NCBI RefSeq assembly: GCF_031127805.1
Contig: NZ_JARXHW010000009.1
Span: 1-64,000, forward strand
Reading direction: 5' to 3'
DNA: 64,000 bases
Origin: Thalassobacterium maritimum
GTDB lineage: Bacteria; Verrucomicrobiota; Verrucomicrobiia; Opitutales; Coraliomargaritaceae
Below are positions 56,922-64,000 of the stretch, in pieces (position 1 is the first letter of the stretch; every line of letters begins with the position of its first letter). A program made the translations under genes and the position numbers. The notes beneath the pieces were generated by a model. The model had not been told where the DNA came from and did no database searches. It saw only the letters and a program-made list of their open reading frames with translations.

Positions 56922-58247
56922 TCACTCCATGATGTAAAATAGCAAAAAGATCGCGCCGATGGTATAGGTCATCCAGTGCAGTTGTTTGGCTTTGCCGCTG
57001 GTGACGCGTAAGAAGATATAGAGTAGGAAACCGATCGCGATGCCGTGGGTGACGCTGAAAAATAGGGGGATGGTGATTGCGGTTAAGATCGCTGTCACGC
57101 GTTCGGTGTATTCTTCGTAGGGCACGTGTCGTAGCCCTTCGCCCATGAGTAGTCCGACAAATATGAGAGCGGGTGCGGTGGCAATGGCGGGAATTGCGGC
57201 GATCAATGGATAGCAAAAGAGTGCGATTAAGAAACAAACGCCGACCACTACGCTGGTAAAGCCTGTGCGGCCGCCTGCTTCGATCCCTGCGGCGGATTCG
57301 ACATAGGAGGTAGTGGTGGAGGTGCCGAGCATTGCACCGCAGACTGTGGCTAGGGCGTCGGCGCTCAGTGCACTGTTGGCTCGAGGTAATTGATCGTTCT
57401 CATCTAAGAGCTGGGCGCGGCGGGAGAGCCCGATGATGGTACCGACAGAGTCGAATAGATCTAGAATCAGCAGGACGAAGAGTACTTGCAGTGATTCGAG
57501 GTTGGTGAAGGGGTAGAACCAATCGAGTTGTAAGAATGTTTCGCCGAGTCCGGAGGGGAGGGCGAATAAGCTCTCGGGCAGGGTGGTCAACATCTCTGGT
57601 GCGCCTTCTGTGCTGGCTGGATTGAGTACGAATAGGCCGCTGATCGCGAGTGCTAGCATACTGATGATAATCGCGCCTGGCACGCGCCAGACAGTTAAGG
57701 TGCAGATGGCAAATAAGCCTCCCAGCCCGAGTAATACGATGGGGTCGCTAAAATCTCCATGGGTGATGATGGTGGCGGGACTGGCTTCGACCAAACCAGC
57801 TGCCTTCAAGCCGAGTAGTGCGATGAAGAAGCCGATCCCGGCTTGGATACCTACTTGGAGCCCCTTGGGCACGGATTCGATGATCTGTTTGCGAACTCCG
57901 GACGCGGAGAGGATGAGGAAGATGATACCGTTCCAGAAGGTGAGACTCAAGGCGCCTTGCCATGGTATGCCCATGCCTAGCACGATGATGAAGGCGAAGT
58001 AGGCGTTGGTCCCCATGCCCGGAGCGAGGGCGATGGGATAGTTTGACATGAAGGCCATCAGGAAACACCCGATGGCCGCCGCGATGGCAGTTGCCATCAT
58101 CACAGCTTGCGGGTCCATACCCGCGTTCCCGAGCAGCATCGGATTGACGACCAGGATGTAAGACATCGCAGCGAAGGTGGTGATGCCGGCGATGAGCTCT
58201 GTCTTGAGGTTGGTCTTGTGTTCTCCGAATTTAAAGAATTTTAGCAT
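56922..58247 (-). CDS. AzgA-type (NCS2) purine permease
   Basis: Membrane transporter of 441 aa with about 12-14 helices, of the guanine/hypoxanthine/adenine permease group. Family stretches: ELIAGITTFAAMSYILVVNP, AIGCFLMAFMSNYPIALAPG, GMGTNAYFAF, ALSLTFWNGIIFLILSASG, VGIQAGIGFFIALLGLK, and FDSVGTIIGLSRRAQL. It probably imports purine bases by proton symport. Next to a Tsx-like porin and opposite a UraA-type permease, so the three form a nucleobase-uptake cluster. Confidence 0.92.
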   Translation of the reverse strand: MLKFFKFGEHKTNLKTELIAGITTFAAMSYILVVNPMLLGNAGMDPQAVMMATAIAAAIGCFLMAFMSNYPIALAPGMGTNAYFAFIIVLGMGIPWQGALSLTFWNGIIFLILSASGVRKQIIESVPKGLQVGIQAGIGFFIALLGLKAAGLVEASPATIITHGDFSDPIVLLGLGGLFAICTLTVWRVPGAIIISMLALAISGLFVLNPASTEGAPEMLTTLPESLFALPSGLGETFLQLDWFYPFTNLESLQVLFVLLILDLFDSVGTIIGLSRRAQLLDENDQLPRANSALSADALATVCGAMLGTSTTTSYVESAAGIEAGGRTGFTSVVVGVCFLIALFCYPLIAAIPAIATAPALIFVGLLMGEGLRHVPYEEYTERVTAILTAITIPLFFSVTHGIAIGFLLYIFLRVTSGKAKQLHWMTYTIGAIFLLFYIME

Positions 58248-58286
58248 GTTTGACTGGTTCGAGATTCTTGAGTGCTGTGGCGATGT

Positions 58287-59093
58287 TTAGAAGTGGTATT
58301 TGAGCAGGAAGCTGCAGGCGCTTTGATCGGTTCCGATGGGCAGATCTTTTAAGCCATATTTGTTGCTCCAGTAGTCGTATTCAACACCTACATAGAGGCG
58401 TTGTGACTCATTCCATAGTAGTTTGCCCAAGTTGTATTTGATCTGTGGGTTGATGTGCAGGTTTTCTTCGTAGCCCGAGTTTTCGGATGCGAACACATAG
58501 TCAATATAGCCGTCGATGATGATTTCTGATTGGCCAAATGGGAGGGTGTAGCCGAAGCAAGGTGTCAATTGCCAGCCGCGTGAGTTATTGTTTTGCGGGT
58601 CACGATAATAGAGGTTCAGGTGAAAGTAGTCGAAGCCTGGCAGATCGAGGTCGATGCCGATGCCGTAGAGTAAGCTCTCGACGTCGCCTTCGCCGAATTC
58701 ATAGGTGGTGGCAACTAACACGTCCTGCACCGGGCCGAGGCTCCATTCGCGATCTGTGATTTTTCCGAAGCTGAAGCGTGGGGAGAATTCCCCGTAGAAG
58801 GCGGACTCTTCGCCATCTGTGTCCAGATAATCGAGGTAGTCGATAAATGTGAAGCTGTCGCCAAAGCTCCAGGCACTGACATGCTCGAAGGTGACGGTCT
58901 GCTGATCTTCCGCATCGACGCGGTATTTGCCGCCATAGAGGTAGCTTAGGCTGAAGTCTTGCCACTGGATCCATTGCGGAGCCCAGCTACCAGAGTCTTC
59001 CTGAAGGGGAGCCTCTTCCGCCTGCAAATTGGGCGCAAGCGTGAGCATGCTAACTAGTGTGGATGTTTGAATGAGTCTCTGTAGAGTTTTCAT
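58287..59093 (-). CDS. OmpK/Tsx-like outer-membrane nucleoside channel
   Basis: Outer-membrane beta-barrel of about 268 aa. The signal peptide (LIQTSTLVSMLTLAPNLQA, cleaved after QA) is followed by alternating aromatic strands, including SLSYLYGGKYRVD, TFEHVSAWSFGDSF, FIDYLDYLDTDG and EWSLGPVQDVLVATTYEFGEG, and a C-terminal Phe (LKYHF) as in outer-membrane barrels. The pattern fits Tsx/OmpK nucleoside channels. It lies 39 bp upstream of the purine permease on the same strand, and probably passes nucleosides or bases to it. I start at the Met before KTLQRL rather than the earlier one. Confidence 0.85.
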   Translation of the reverse strand: MKTLQRLIQTSTLVSMLTLAPNLQAEEAPLQEDSGSWAPQWIQWQDFSLSYLYGGKYRVDAEDQQTVTFEHVSAWSFGDSFTFIDYLDYLDTDGEESAFYGEFSPRFSFGKITDREWSLGPVQDVLVATTYEFGEGDVESLLYGIGIDLDLPGFDYFHLNLYYRDPQNNNSRGWQLTPCFGYTLPFGQSEIIIDGYIDYVFASENSGYEENLHINPQIKYNLGKLLWNESQRLYVGVEYDYWSNKYGLKDLPIGTDQSACSFLLKYHF

Positions 59094-59274
59094 GAACAGG
59101 CAAAGCATCGAAATCGGGGAGCGAGTCCAACGCTATTTCTGCATGTCCTAGAAGTAGTTGAAATGTGAGTGCGATCTATTAGTAGCACGAATCATGCGAC
59201 AAAACGTGCTTCTCGTTACTTGTTTCGGTTTTTTTAACTCGCGCGCAGCCATGTGGCACAAATGATTCCGCCCC

Positions 59275-60525
59275 ATGGCAGCAACCGACTATAAATTTCG
59301 CCTGAAAGATAGCATCATTGGCTTACAGTTTCTTTTTGTGGCCTTTGGCGCGCTGGTGCTAGTGCCCATACTGACTGGCTTAGACCCCAACGTGGCCTTG
59401 TTTACGGCAGGCATCGGAACGCTCGCTTTTCAATGTATCAATCGCAAAAAGGTGCCGCCCATCTTCCTGGCATCGTCTTTTGCCTTTATTGCACCTATTA
59501 TGTATGGTGTGCAAACCTGGGGGCTGCCGGGCACATTGTCGGGCCTGATCGCGGCGGGTTTGTTTTATGTTTTAATTAGCTTCTTAGTGCGACTGCGACG
59601 TGCGGACTGGTTGCACTATATTCTGCCGCCCGTGGTGGTGGGGCCCGTGATTATCACCATCGGCCTGATTCTCGCGCCAGTTGCGGTGAATATGGCGATG
59701 GGCAAAACGGGGGATGGTAGCGTTGAGCTGGTGCCTTTGCGGCAGGCGATGTCGATTTCTTTACTTTCACTGATGGTCACGATCGTGGTGATCTTAAAAG
59801 GGCGGGGCATGTTCAAGCTACTCCCTGTGCTGTGCGGCATCGTGGCCGGTTATACGCTTTCGGTTGTGCTGGGAGTGGTGGATTTTGCGGCGGTATCGAG
59901 TGCGCCCTTATTTGCGCTGCCTGCATTTACGGCGCCTGAGTTTAATTTAGAAGCGATCTTGTATATGCTACCGATTGCAATTGCACCTGCGGTCGAGCAC
60001 CTCGGCGACATTCTCGCGATCAGCAGCGCGACTAAGGAAAACTATCTGGAAAAGCCAGGCCTAAAGAATACACTTTTGGGCGATGGTGTGGCCACCTGCC
60101 TGGCGGCGTCGATGGGCGGCCCACCCAATACGACTTATTCCGAAGTCACCGGGGCGGTTAAAATCACGCAAGCCTTCAATCCAGCCATCATGACTTGGGC
60201 GGCACTCTTCGCTATCTTATTGGCATTTGTCGCGAAGCTGGGCGGTTTATTGGCGACTATCCCTGTGCCCGTGATTGGAGGTGTGTTGATCTTATTGTTC
60301 GGAATTATCGCCAGTATCGGCATTCAAACCATTGCGGATCACAAGGTCGACTATAACGATTCGCGCAATCTCATCATAAGCTCCGTGATTTTAGTCAGTG
60401 CGATTGGTGGGATGAGCTTGGACCTAGGCTTTGTCTCACTGAGTGGGATCGGGCTCGGTGCGATCTGTGGCATTGCTCTGAATTTGGTGCTGCCGCGCAC
60501 TCAGCCGAAAAAAGACGAGGCCTAA
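59275..60525 (+). CDS. UraA-type (NCS2) uracil/pyrimidine permease
   Basis: Membrane protein of 416 aa with about 14 helices. Typical blocks are LQFLFVAFGALVLVPILTG, IFLASSFAFIAPI, VVVGPVIITIGL, IAIAPAVEHLGDILAISS (the conserved Glu in the substrate site) and GGPPNTTYSEVTGAVKIT, a match to the UraA/UapA (N/Q)xTxY motif. It probably imports uracil or xanthine by proton symport. It is divergent from the Tsx-like/AzgA gene pair and shares its intergenic region with them. A terminator hairpin overlaps its stop. Confidence 0.92.
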   Translation: MAATDYKFRLKDSIIGLQFLFVAFGALVLVPILTGLDPNVALFTAGIGTLAFQCINRKKVPPIFLASSFAFIAPIMYGVQTWGLPGTLSGLIAAGLFYVLISFLVRLRRADWLHYILPPVVVGPVIITIGLILAPVAVNMAMGKTGDGSVELVPLRQAMSISLLSLMVTIVVILKGRGMFKLLPVLCGIVAGYTLSVVLGVVDFAAVSSAPLFALPAFTAPEFNLEAILYMLPIAIAPAVEHLGDILAISSATKENYLEKPGLKNTLLGDGVATCLAASMGGPPNTTYSEVTGAVKITQAFNPAIMTWAALFAILLAFVAKLGGLLATIPVPVIGGVLILLFGIIASIGIQTIADHKVDYNDSRNLIISSVILVSAIGGMSLDLGFVSLSGIGLGAICGIALNLVLPRTQPKKDEA

Positions 60526-60544
60526 GCTGGTGAGCTTAGGCCTC
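60517..60544 (-). terminator. Perfect terminator hairpin between convergent genes
   Basis: GAGGCCTAAGC and GCTTAGGCCTC form an 11-bp stem with a 6-nt loop. On the minus strand the stem is followed by GTCTTTTTTCGG, so it is a strong Rho-independent terminator for the PEP-CTERM gene. It also covers the stop codon of the permease and could act on both. Confidence 0.9.
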
Positions 60545-60599
60545 GGGGGTGAAATGTGATTTTGCAGTTGAGTTGTCGTGGCTATGTTTCGTGGGGCGA

Positions 60600-61544
60600 T
60601 TACTTGCGGCTACGACGGGCAAGTGTGGCAAGCAGTGTCAGTCCACCCAGCAGGAGGCCGTAGGCTGATGGTTCAGGCACGACCATTAGAGACCCGCTAA
60701 AAGAGTAATTTGCATGTAGGTATGCAGTGGTACCATCAATTTCTGTATCTGTTATATAGCTGGCTACTTGAACTGTATCGAAATAGAGCTGAACGAGGCC
60801 GCCACCTGCATTGATGTCGTCGATAATTGATTGCCCGACATTCAGTGCGTGGCCTCCGAGTCCGCTCGCGAGCGTCGCGGCGGCGGCATCGGAATAGGCC
60901 GAAATGCTGTCGTCGTTAGTGTTGATTGTTGGCCCATAATCAATGATTTCGTAGATATTGGAGTAGCCGAAAGAAATGATCTCGGTGCCAGCGTAAGATA
61001 GGACAGCTTCGACTTCGCCTGGGTTGGCAGTGTACTGTCGATTTTCGATGGTGGAGGATAGGTCGCCAGTCCAGTCCTCGTTGATGGTATCATCGCCCAG
61101 ATTCCAACTGTCTTGTATGTCGGCACCAACTTGCCCGAAACTAAGCGTAATATCACTGTAGTTGAGTGAGTTATTCGCCATATAGCTGCTTAGGTTTATC
61201 ATGAAGGAGGGAGTCGTCGCTTGCGCGGCACCCAATTTAGGTCCATCTGGGTTTGTGAGGGGAGATCGATCTAAGCTGGTGATATAGTAGTCCGCGCGCA
61301 AATAGGTATTTGGATCGCCGGCATCGAGTGGAGGGGGCGCGTTTTGAATTACATTGCTGACTTGGTGTCCAGTGTTGGCATGGCCCACTTGTGCATTTCT
61401 ATAGCCTGTAATGCCGTAGCCGTTGGTGGGGTTGCCGATCAGGTCGAGTTTGGAGCTAGACTCGGGCGGTAAGGCGAGGGGGAAGGCGAAGACGCTTGTT
61501 GTGGTGAGCAGTGCGGCTGCGGTGATCGCGGTGGTTGTTTTCAT
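60600..61544 (-). CDS. PEP-CTERM sorted exported protein
   Basis: Exported protein of 314 aa with a signal peptide (TAAALLTTTSVFAFPLALP) and a C-terminal PEP-CTERM tag: SLMVVPEPSAYGLLLG plus hydrophobic helix and RRSRK. The mature body is Asn/Thr/Asp/Gly-rich with few Lys, as is common for exosortase-processed surface proteins. No enzymatic motif seen. It ends in a strong terminator. Function unknown. Confidence 0.9.
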   Translation of the reverse strand: MKTTTAITAAALLTTTSVFAFPLALPPESSSKLDLIGNPTNGYGITGYRNAQVGHANTGHQVSNVIQNAPPPLDAGDPNTYLRADYYITSLDRSPLTNPDGPKLGAAQATTPSFMINLSSYMANNSLNYSDITLSFGQVGADIQDSWNLGDDTINEDWTGDLSSTIENRQYTANPGEVEAVLSYAGTEIISFGYSNIYEIIDYGPTINTNDDSISAYSDAAAATLASGLGGHALNVGQSIIDDINAGGGLVQLYFDTVQVASYITDTEIDGTTAYLHANYSFSGSLMVVPEPSAYGLLLGGLTLLATLARRSRK

Positions 61545-61650
61545 ATAGCTGGTAGGTTTAGGTTAGTTTCGGCTTAACGCATAGGTGATTGTGCCCTAAT
61601 TGTAAATCATAAACCGCTCAGGGGTGAGGTGGCTATATGCCCTGTTTTAC

Positions 61651-64000
61651 CTATTTTGAATGCTTACGTAACCAGCGTTGGATTTCGTTGAGTCGCTTGA
61701 TGGGGTCTTTGGCTTTGAGCCGCGGGAAACGGCTGCCGGACTTTAGGAATTCGCCCGATTTGCCCGGCATGGCGAGCTTGCAGATCAGGCGATCGCCTTC
61801 GCTCTCGACGCGGCGCACACCGGCGAGCTCAGCGAGGATGCGCACTTGGCTGACGGCGATCAGTGCTTCGGTGGGCAGGGGGCGCTTGCCAAAGCGATCG
61901 GCTAACTCTTCGGCGATGTTGAGTACGTCTTCTAGCTTTTCAGCTAAGGCCAGGCGGCGGTAGAAGTCGATGCGCAAGCGGGGCTCGGCGATGTATTCGC
62001 TGGGCAAGGAGGCCTCAATTAGCTCGCCTTTGCGGTTGCCATACTCAGCGTCCTTAATCGCGGCAAAGCTAAAGGAGCCGCTGGTGCTGCGGGCACGGCT
62101 GCCGCCCACGCCGGTGGTGATGAAGTCGAGTTTTACTTCCGCTCGTATGCGGTCGGCTCCCGGATCGCCTTTGAGACGAGCCACGCTCTGTTTGAGTAGT
62201 TGGCAATACAGTTCAAAGCCGATGCCGGCGATGTGTCCGCTCTGCTGTGAGCCGAGTAGGTTGCCGGCGCCGCGTAATTCCAAGTCGCGCATGGCTATGC
62301 GAAAACCGGCTCCTAGCTGGTTGTGTTGTTTGAGCGCGTTTAAGCGCTTTTGCGCTTGTTCCACAACCGCGGCGTGACGGTGCAATAATAAGTAGGCGTA
62401 GGCTTGCCGTTTAAAGCGGCCCACGCGCCCGCGGATTTGATACAGCTGCGCGAGTCCGAAACGGTCGGCTCCTTCGATGATCAATGTATTGCAATTGGGG
62501 ATATCGATGCCAGATTCGATGATGGTCGTGCAGACTAACACGTCGAACTTTCCCGCTACGAATTTCGTCATGATTTTTTCCAGCGCGCCCTCAGTCATCT
62601 GTCCGTGGCCGACGGCGACTTTGAGCTTGGGGTGCATGGCTTCGATCTTAGCGGCGACGCCTAGAATGCTGTCGACTCGGTTGTGTAGGTAAAATACTTG
62701 TCCACCGCGATCGGTCTCGGCTTGGATCGCGGATTTGATTAGCTTTTCATCGTAGCTTTTTACAATGGTTTCGATGGGGCGGCGGTCCACTGGTGGGGTC
62801 TCGATCACACTCATAGCCCGTGCGCCTGCCATGGCGAGGTAGAGTGTGCGCGGGATCGGTGTGGCACTGAGTGTCAGGATGTCCACATTGCTGCGAAGTT
62901 GCTTAATACGCTCTTTTTGTTTCACACCGAAGCGTTGCTCCTCGTCGACGATTAAAAGGCCGAGATCTTGAAAGATAACGTCTTGGCTAAGCAAGCGATG
63001 GGTGCCGATGACGATATCGACCTTACCGGCTGCGAGGTGTGCGATGCTTTCTTTATTTTGTTTCGTGCTACGAAACCGGCTGATCATGTCGACAATGATC
63101 GGGTATTGAGCCATGCGCTCGCAAAAGGTGTTAAAGTGCTGCTGGCAGAGCACTGTGGTGGGCACTAGCATGGCGACTTGTTTGCCCGCGAGCACCGCTT
63201 TGAGGGCCGCGCGAATGGCGACCTCTGTCTTGCCAAAGCCCACGTCGCCGCAAATCAAGCGATCCATGGCCTCTTCTTTTTCCATGTCTTGCTTGGTGGC
63301 TTCGATCGCCGTGAGCTGGTCGGGCGTTTCTTTAAACGGAAAGGCGGCTTCAAAGTCTTTTTGCCAAGGGTGATCGGGCGGAAATGCAAAGCCGCCTGCT
63401 TGGCTGCGGCGGGCATGGAGTTGCAGCATTTCGGCCGCGTAGTCCAGCGTGGCCAACTCAGCGGCGGCACGAGTCTTGTCCCAGGCGGCGCCACCCACTT
63501 TGGCGAGCTTGGGGCTGGACTTGGTGAGGCCGACGTAGCGGGTGAGTAGGTGCGATTCTTGCAGGGGCACATGCACCGTCATTTGCTCCGCAAACTCGAC
63601 GGAGATCACCTCTTTGGAGCCACCTTGTATTTCTAGCTGTGTGAGTCCGCGAAAGAGGCAAACGCCGTGTTGCAAATGCACCAGTGGGTCGCCGTCTGCT
63701 AGCTCGGTAAAGTCGAGCAATTGATCCACTTGAGAAATGGTGGGGCGCGCGCGCGCTTCGTTGCGGTCGACTTTACGGCTGCGTCGTCCGAAATACTCGG
63801 TGTCGGTGATGCATACGAATCCCGATCTTGCATTCGTTTGAAAGGGGAGGTGGAGCTTTGCCGACGAGTCGCTTGGTCGGAAAATGAAGCCACCTGAGAT
63901 CGTGCCTTGCACGAACTGGCAGCTAAGCTTTGCGGTTTTCGTATTTTCTGTGAGTAGTTCTTGGATGCGTTGGGCTTCGCTCTTGCCCGCGGTCGCGAAG
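61651..64000 (-). CDS. mfd: Transcription-repair coupling factor Mfd (5' part outside the window)
   Basis: The 3' about 780 codons of mfd; the reading frame is open to base 64000 and continues beyond. Visible parts, in order, are the RNA-polymerase-interaction region (VHLQHGVCLFRGL), the translocase with Walker A GDVGFGKTEVAIRAA, motif II VDEEQRFG and SATPIPRTLYLAMAG, QIRGRVGRFKRQAYAYLL, and the TRCF C-terminal domain (LPTEALIAVSQVRILAEL). Mfd removes RNA polymerase stalled at lesions and recruits UvrA. Sequence is intact to the window edge. Confidence 0.97.
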   Translation of the reverse strand, partial: FATAGKSEAQRIQELLTENTKTAKLSCQFVQGTISGGFIFRPSDSSAKLHLPFQTNARSGFVCITDTEYFGRRSRKVDRNEARARPTISQVDQLLDFTELADGDPLVHLQHGVCLFRGLTQLEIQGGSKEVISVEFAEQMTVHVPLQESHLLTRYVGLTKSSPKLAKVGGAAWDKTRAAAELATLDYAAEMLQLHARRSQAGGFAFPPDHPWQKDFEAAFPFKETPDQLTAIEATKQDMEKEEAMDRLICGDVGFGKTEVAIRAALKAVLAGKQVAMLVPTTVLCQQHFNTFCERMAQYPIIVDMISRFRSTKQNKESIAHLAAGKVDIVIGTHRLLSQDVIFQDLGLLIVDEEQRFGVKQKERIKQLRSNVDILTLSATPIPRTLYLAMAGARAMSVIETPPVDRRPIETIVKSYDEKLIKSAIQAETDRGGQVFYLHNRVDSILGVAAKIEAMHPKLKVAVGHGQMTEGALEKIMTKFVAGKFDVLVCTTIIESGIDIPNCNTLIIEGADRFGLAQLYQIRGRVGRFKRQAYAYLLLHRHAAVVEQAQKRLNALKQHNQLGAGFRIAMRDLELRGAGNLLGSQQSGHIAGIGFELYCQLLKQSVARLKGDPGADRIRAEVKLDFITTGVGGSRARSTSGSFSFAAIKDAEYGNRKGELIEASLPSEYIAEPRLRIDFYRRLALAEKLEDVLNIAEELADRFGKRPLPTEALIAVSQVRILAELAGVRRVESEGDRLICKLAMPGKSGEFLKSGSRFPRLKAKDPIKRLNEIQRWLRKHSK

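Overview
The window looks like chromosomal DNA of a Gram-negative member of the Verrucomicrobiota, most likely an aquatic or marine Opitutae/Puniceicoccales-type bacterium. This is inferred from two PEP-CTERM exported proteins, carboxynorspermidine-type polyamine synthesis, an OmpK/Tsx-like porin, many multidomain histidine kinases, weak Shine-Dalgarno signals and overall protein flavour. No rRNA or phylogenetic marker was compared, so the assignment is tentative.

Layout. 0.2-7 kb: a tandem pair of membrane proteins faintly like Mpv17, a PfkB-type sugar kinase, an SGNH hydrolase, a cyclic-nucleotide-binding-domain histidine kinase with a tiny membrane ORF in front, carboxynorspermidine decarboxylase and a deaminase with a leader peptide. 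7.1-14.6 kb: a TPP riboswitch followed by a full thiamine operon (thiC-thiS-tenI-like-thiE-thiG-thiH-thiF/rhodanese-thiD), mostly with overlapping start and stop codons. 14.6-18.1 kb: two histidine kinases. 18.5-25.4 kb: a lipoate module, made of one polypeptide joining E1-alpha, E1-beta, lipoyl and E2 acyltransferase domains, a truncated CcoI-like protein, a LysE-like exporter, lipA, and an amidotransferase-LipB fusion. 25.4-32.7 kb: subtilase, metX-metW, a coiled-coil membrane protein, a SulP transporter and a HisN-like phosphatase.

32.85-34.66 kb: a REP-associated tyrosine transposase (RAYT) flanked by fourteen regularly spaced 91-bp units, each with two mutually inverted palindromes. 34.7-46 kb: aldo/keto reductase, folP, a hybrid kinase with a degenerate ATPase domain, RNase R, an unknown protein, a PEP-CTERM protein, the small SRP RNA, a methyltransferase, a degenerate NucA-like protein, msrA, a YbeD-like protein, a GIY-YIG protein and tRNA-Leu. 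46.2-49 kb: rpsA, tRNA-Arg, several families of short repeats and a second GIY-YIG gene.

49.5-56.4 kb is a defence-type island on the minus strand, bracketed by decayed fragments of type I restriction genes: an hsdS fragment at its 5' end and a frameshifted hsdR start at its 3' end. Its core is an operon of a strongly folded leader RNA, a reverse transcriptase with a YCDD active site, a PD-(D/E)XK nuclease and a three-helix membrane protein. The three genes overlap by ATGA and are closed by a perfect hairpin. Downstream lie four further genes: a 71-aa ORF, a RelE-like 84-aa ORF and a 49-aa ORF, the last two preceded by near-copies of the same 58-bp leader, and then a 651-aa helical protein. 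This is the best candidate for an undescribed system.

56.9-60.5 kb: a nucleobase-uptake cluster (AzgA-type permease, Tsx-like porin, UraA-type permease). The window closes with a second PEP-CTERM gene and the 3' part of mfd, which runs off the end.
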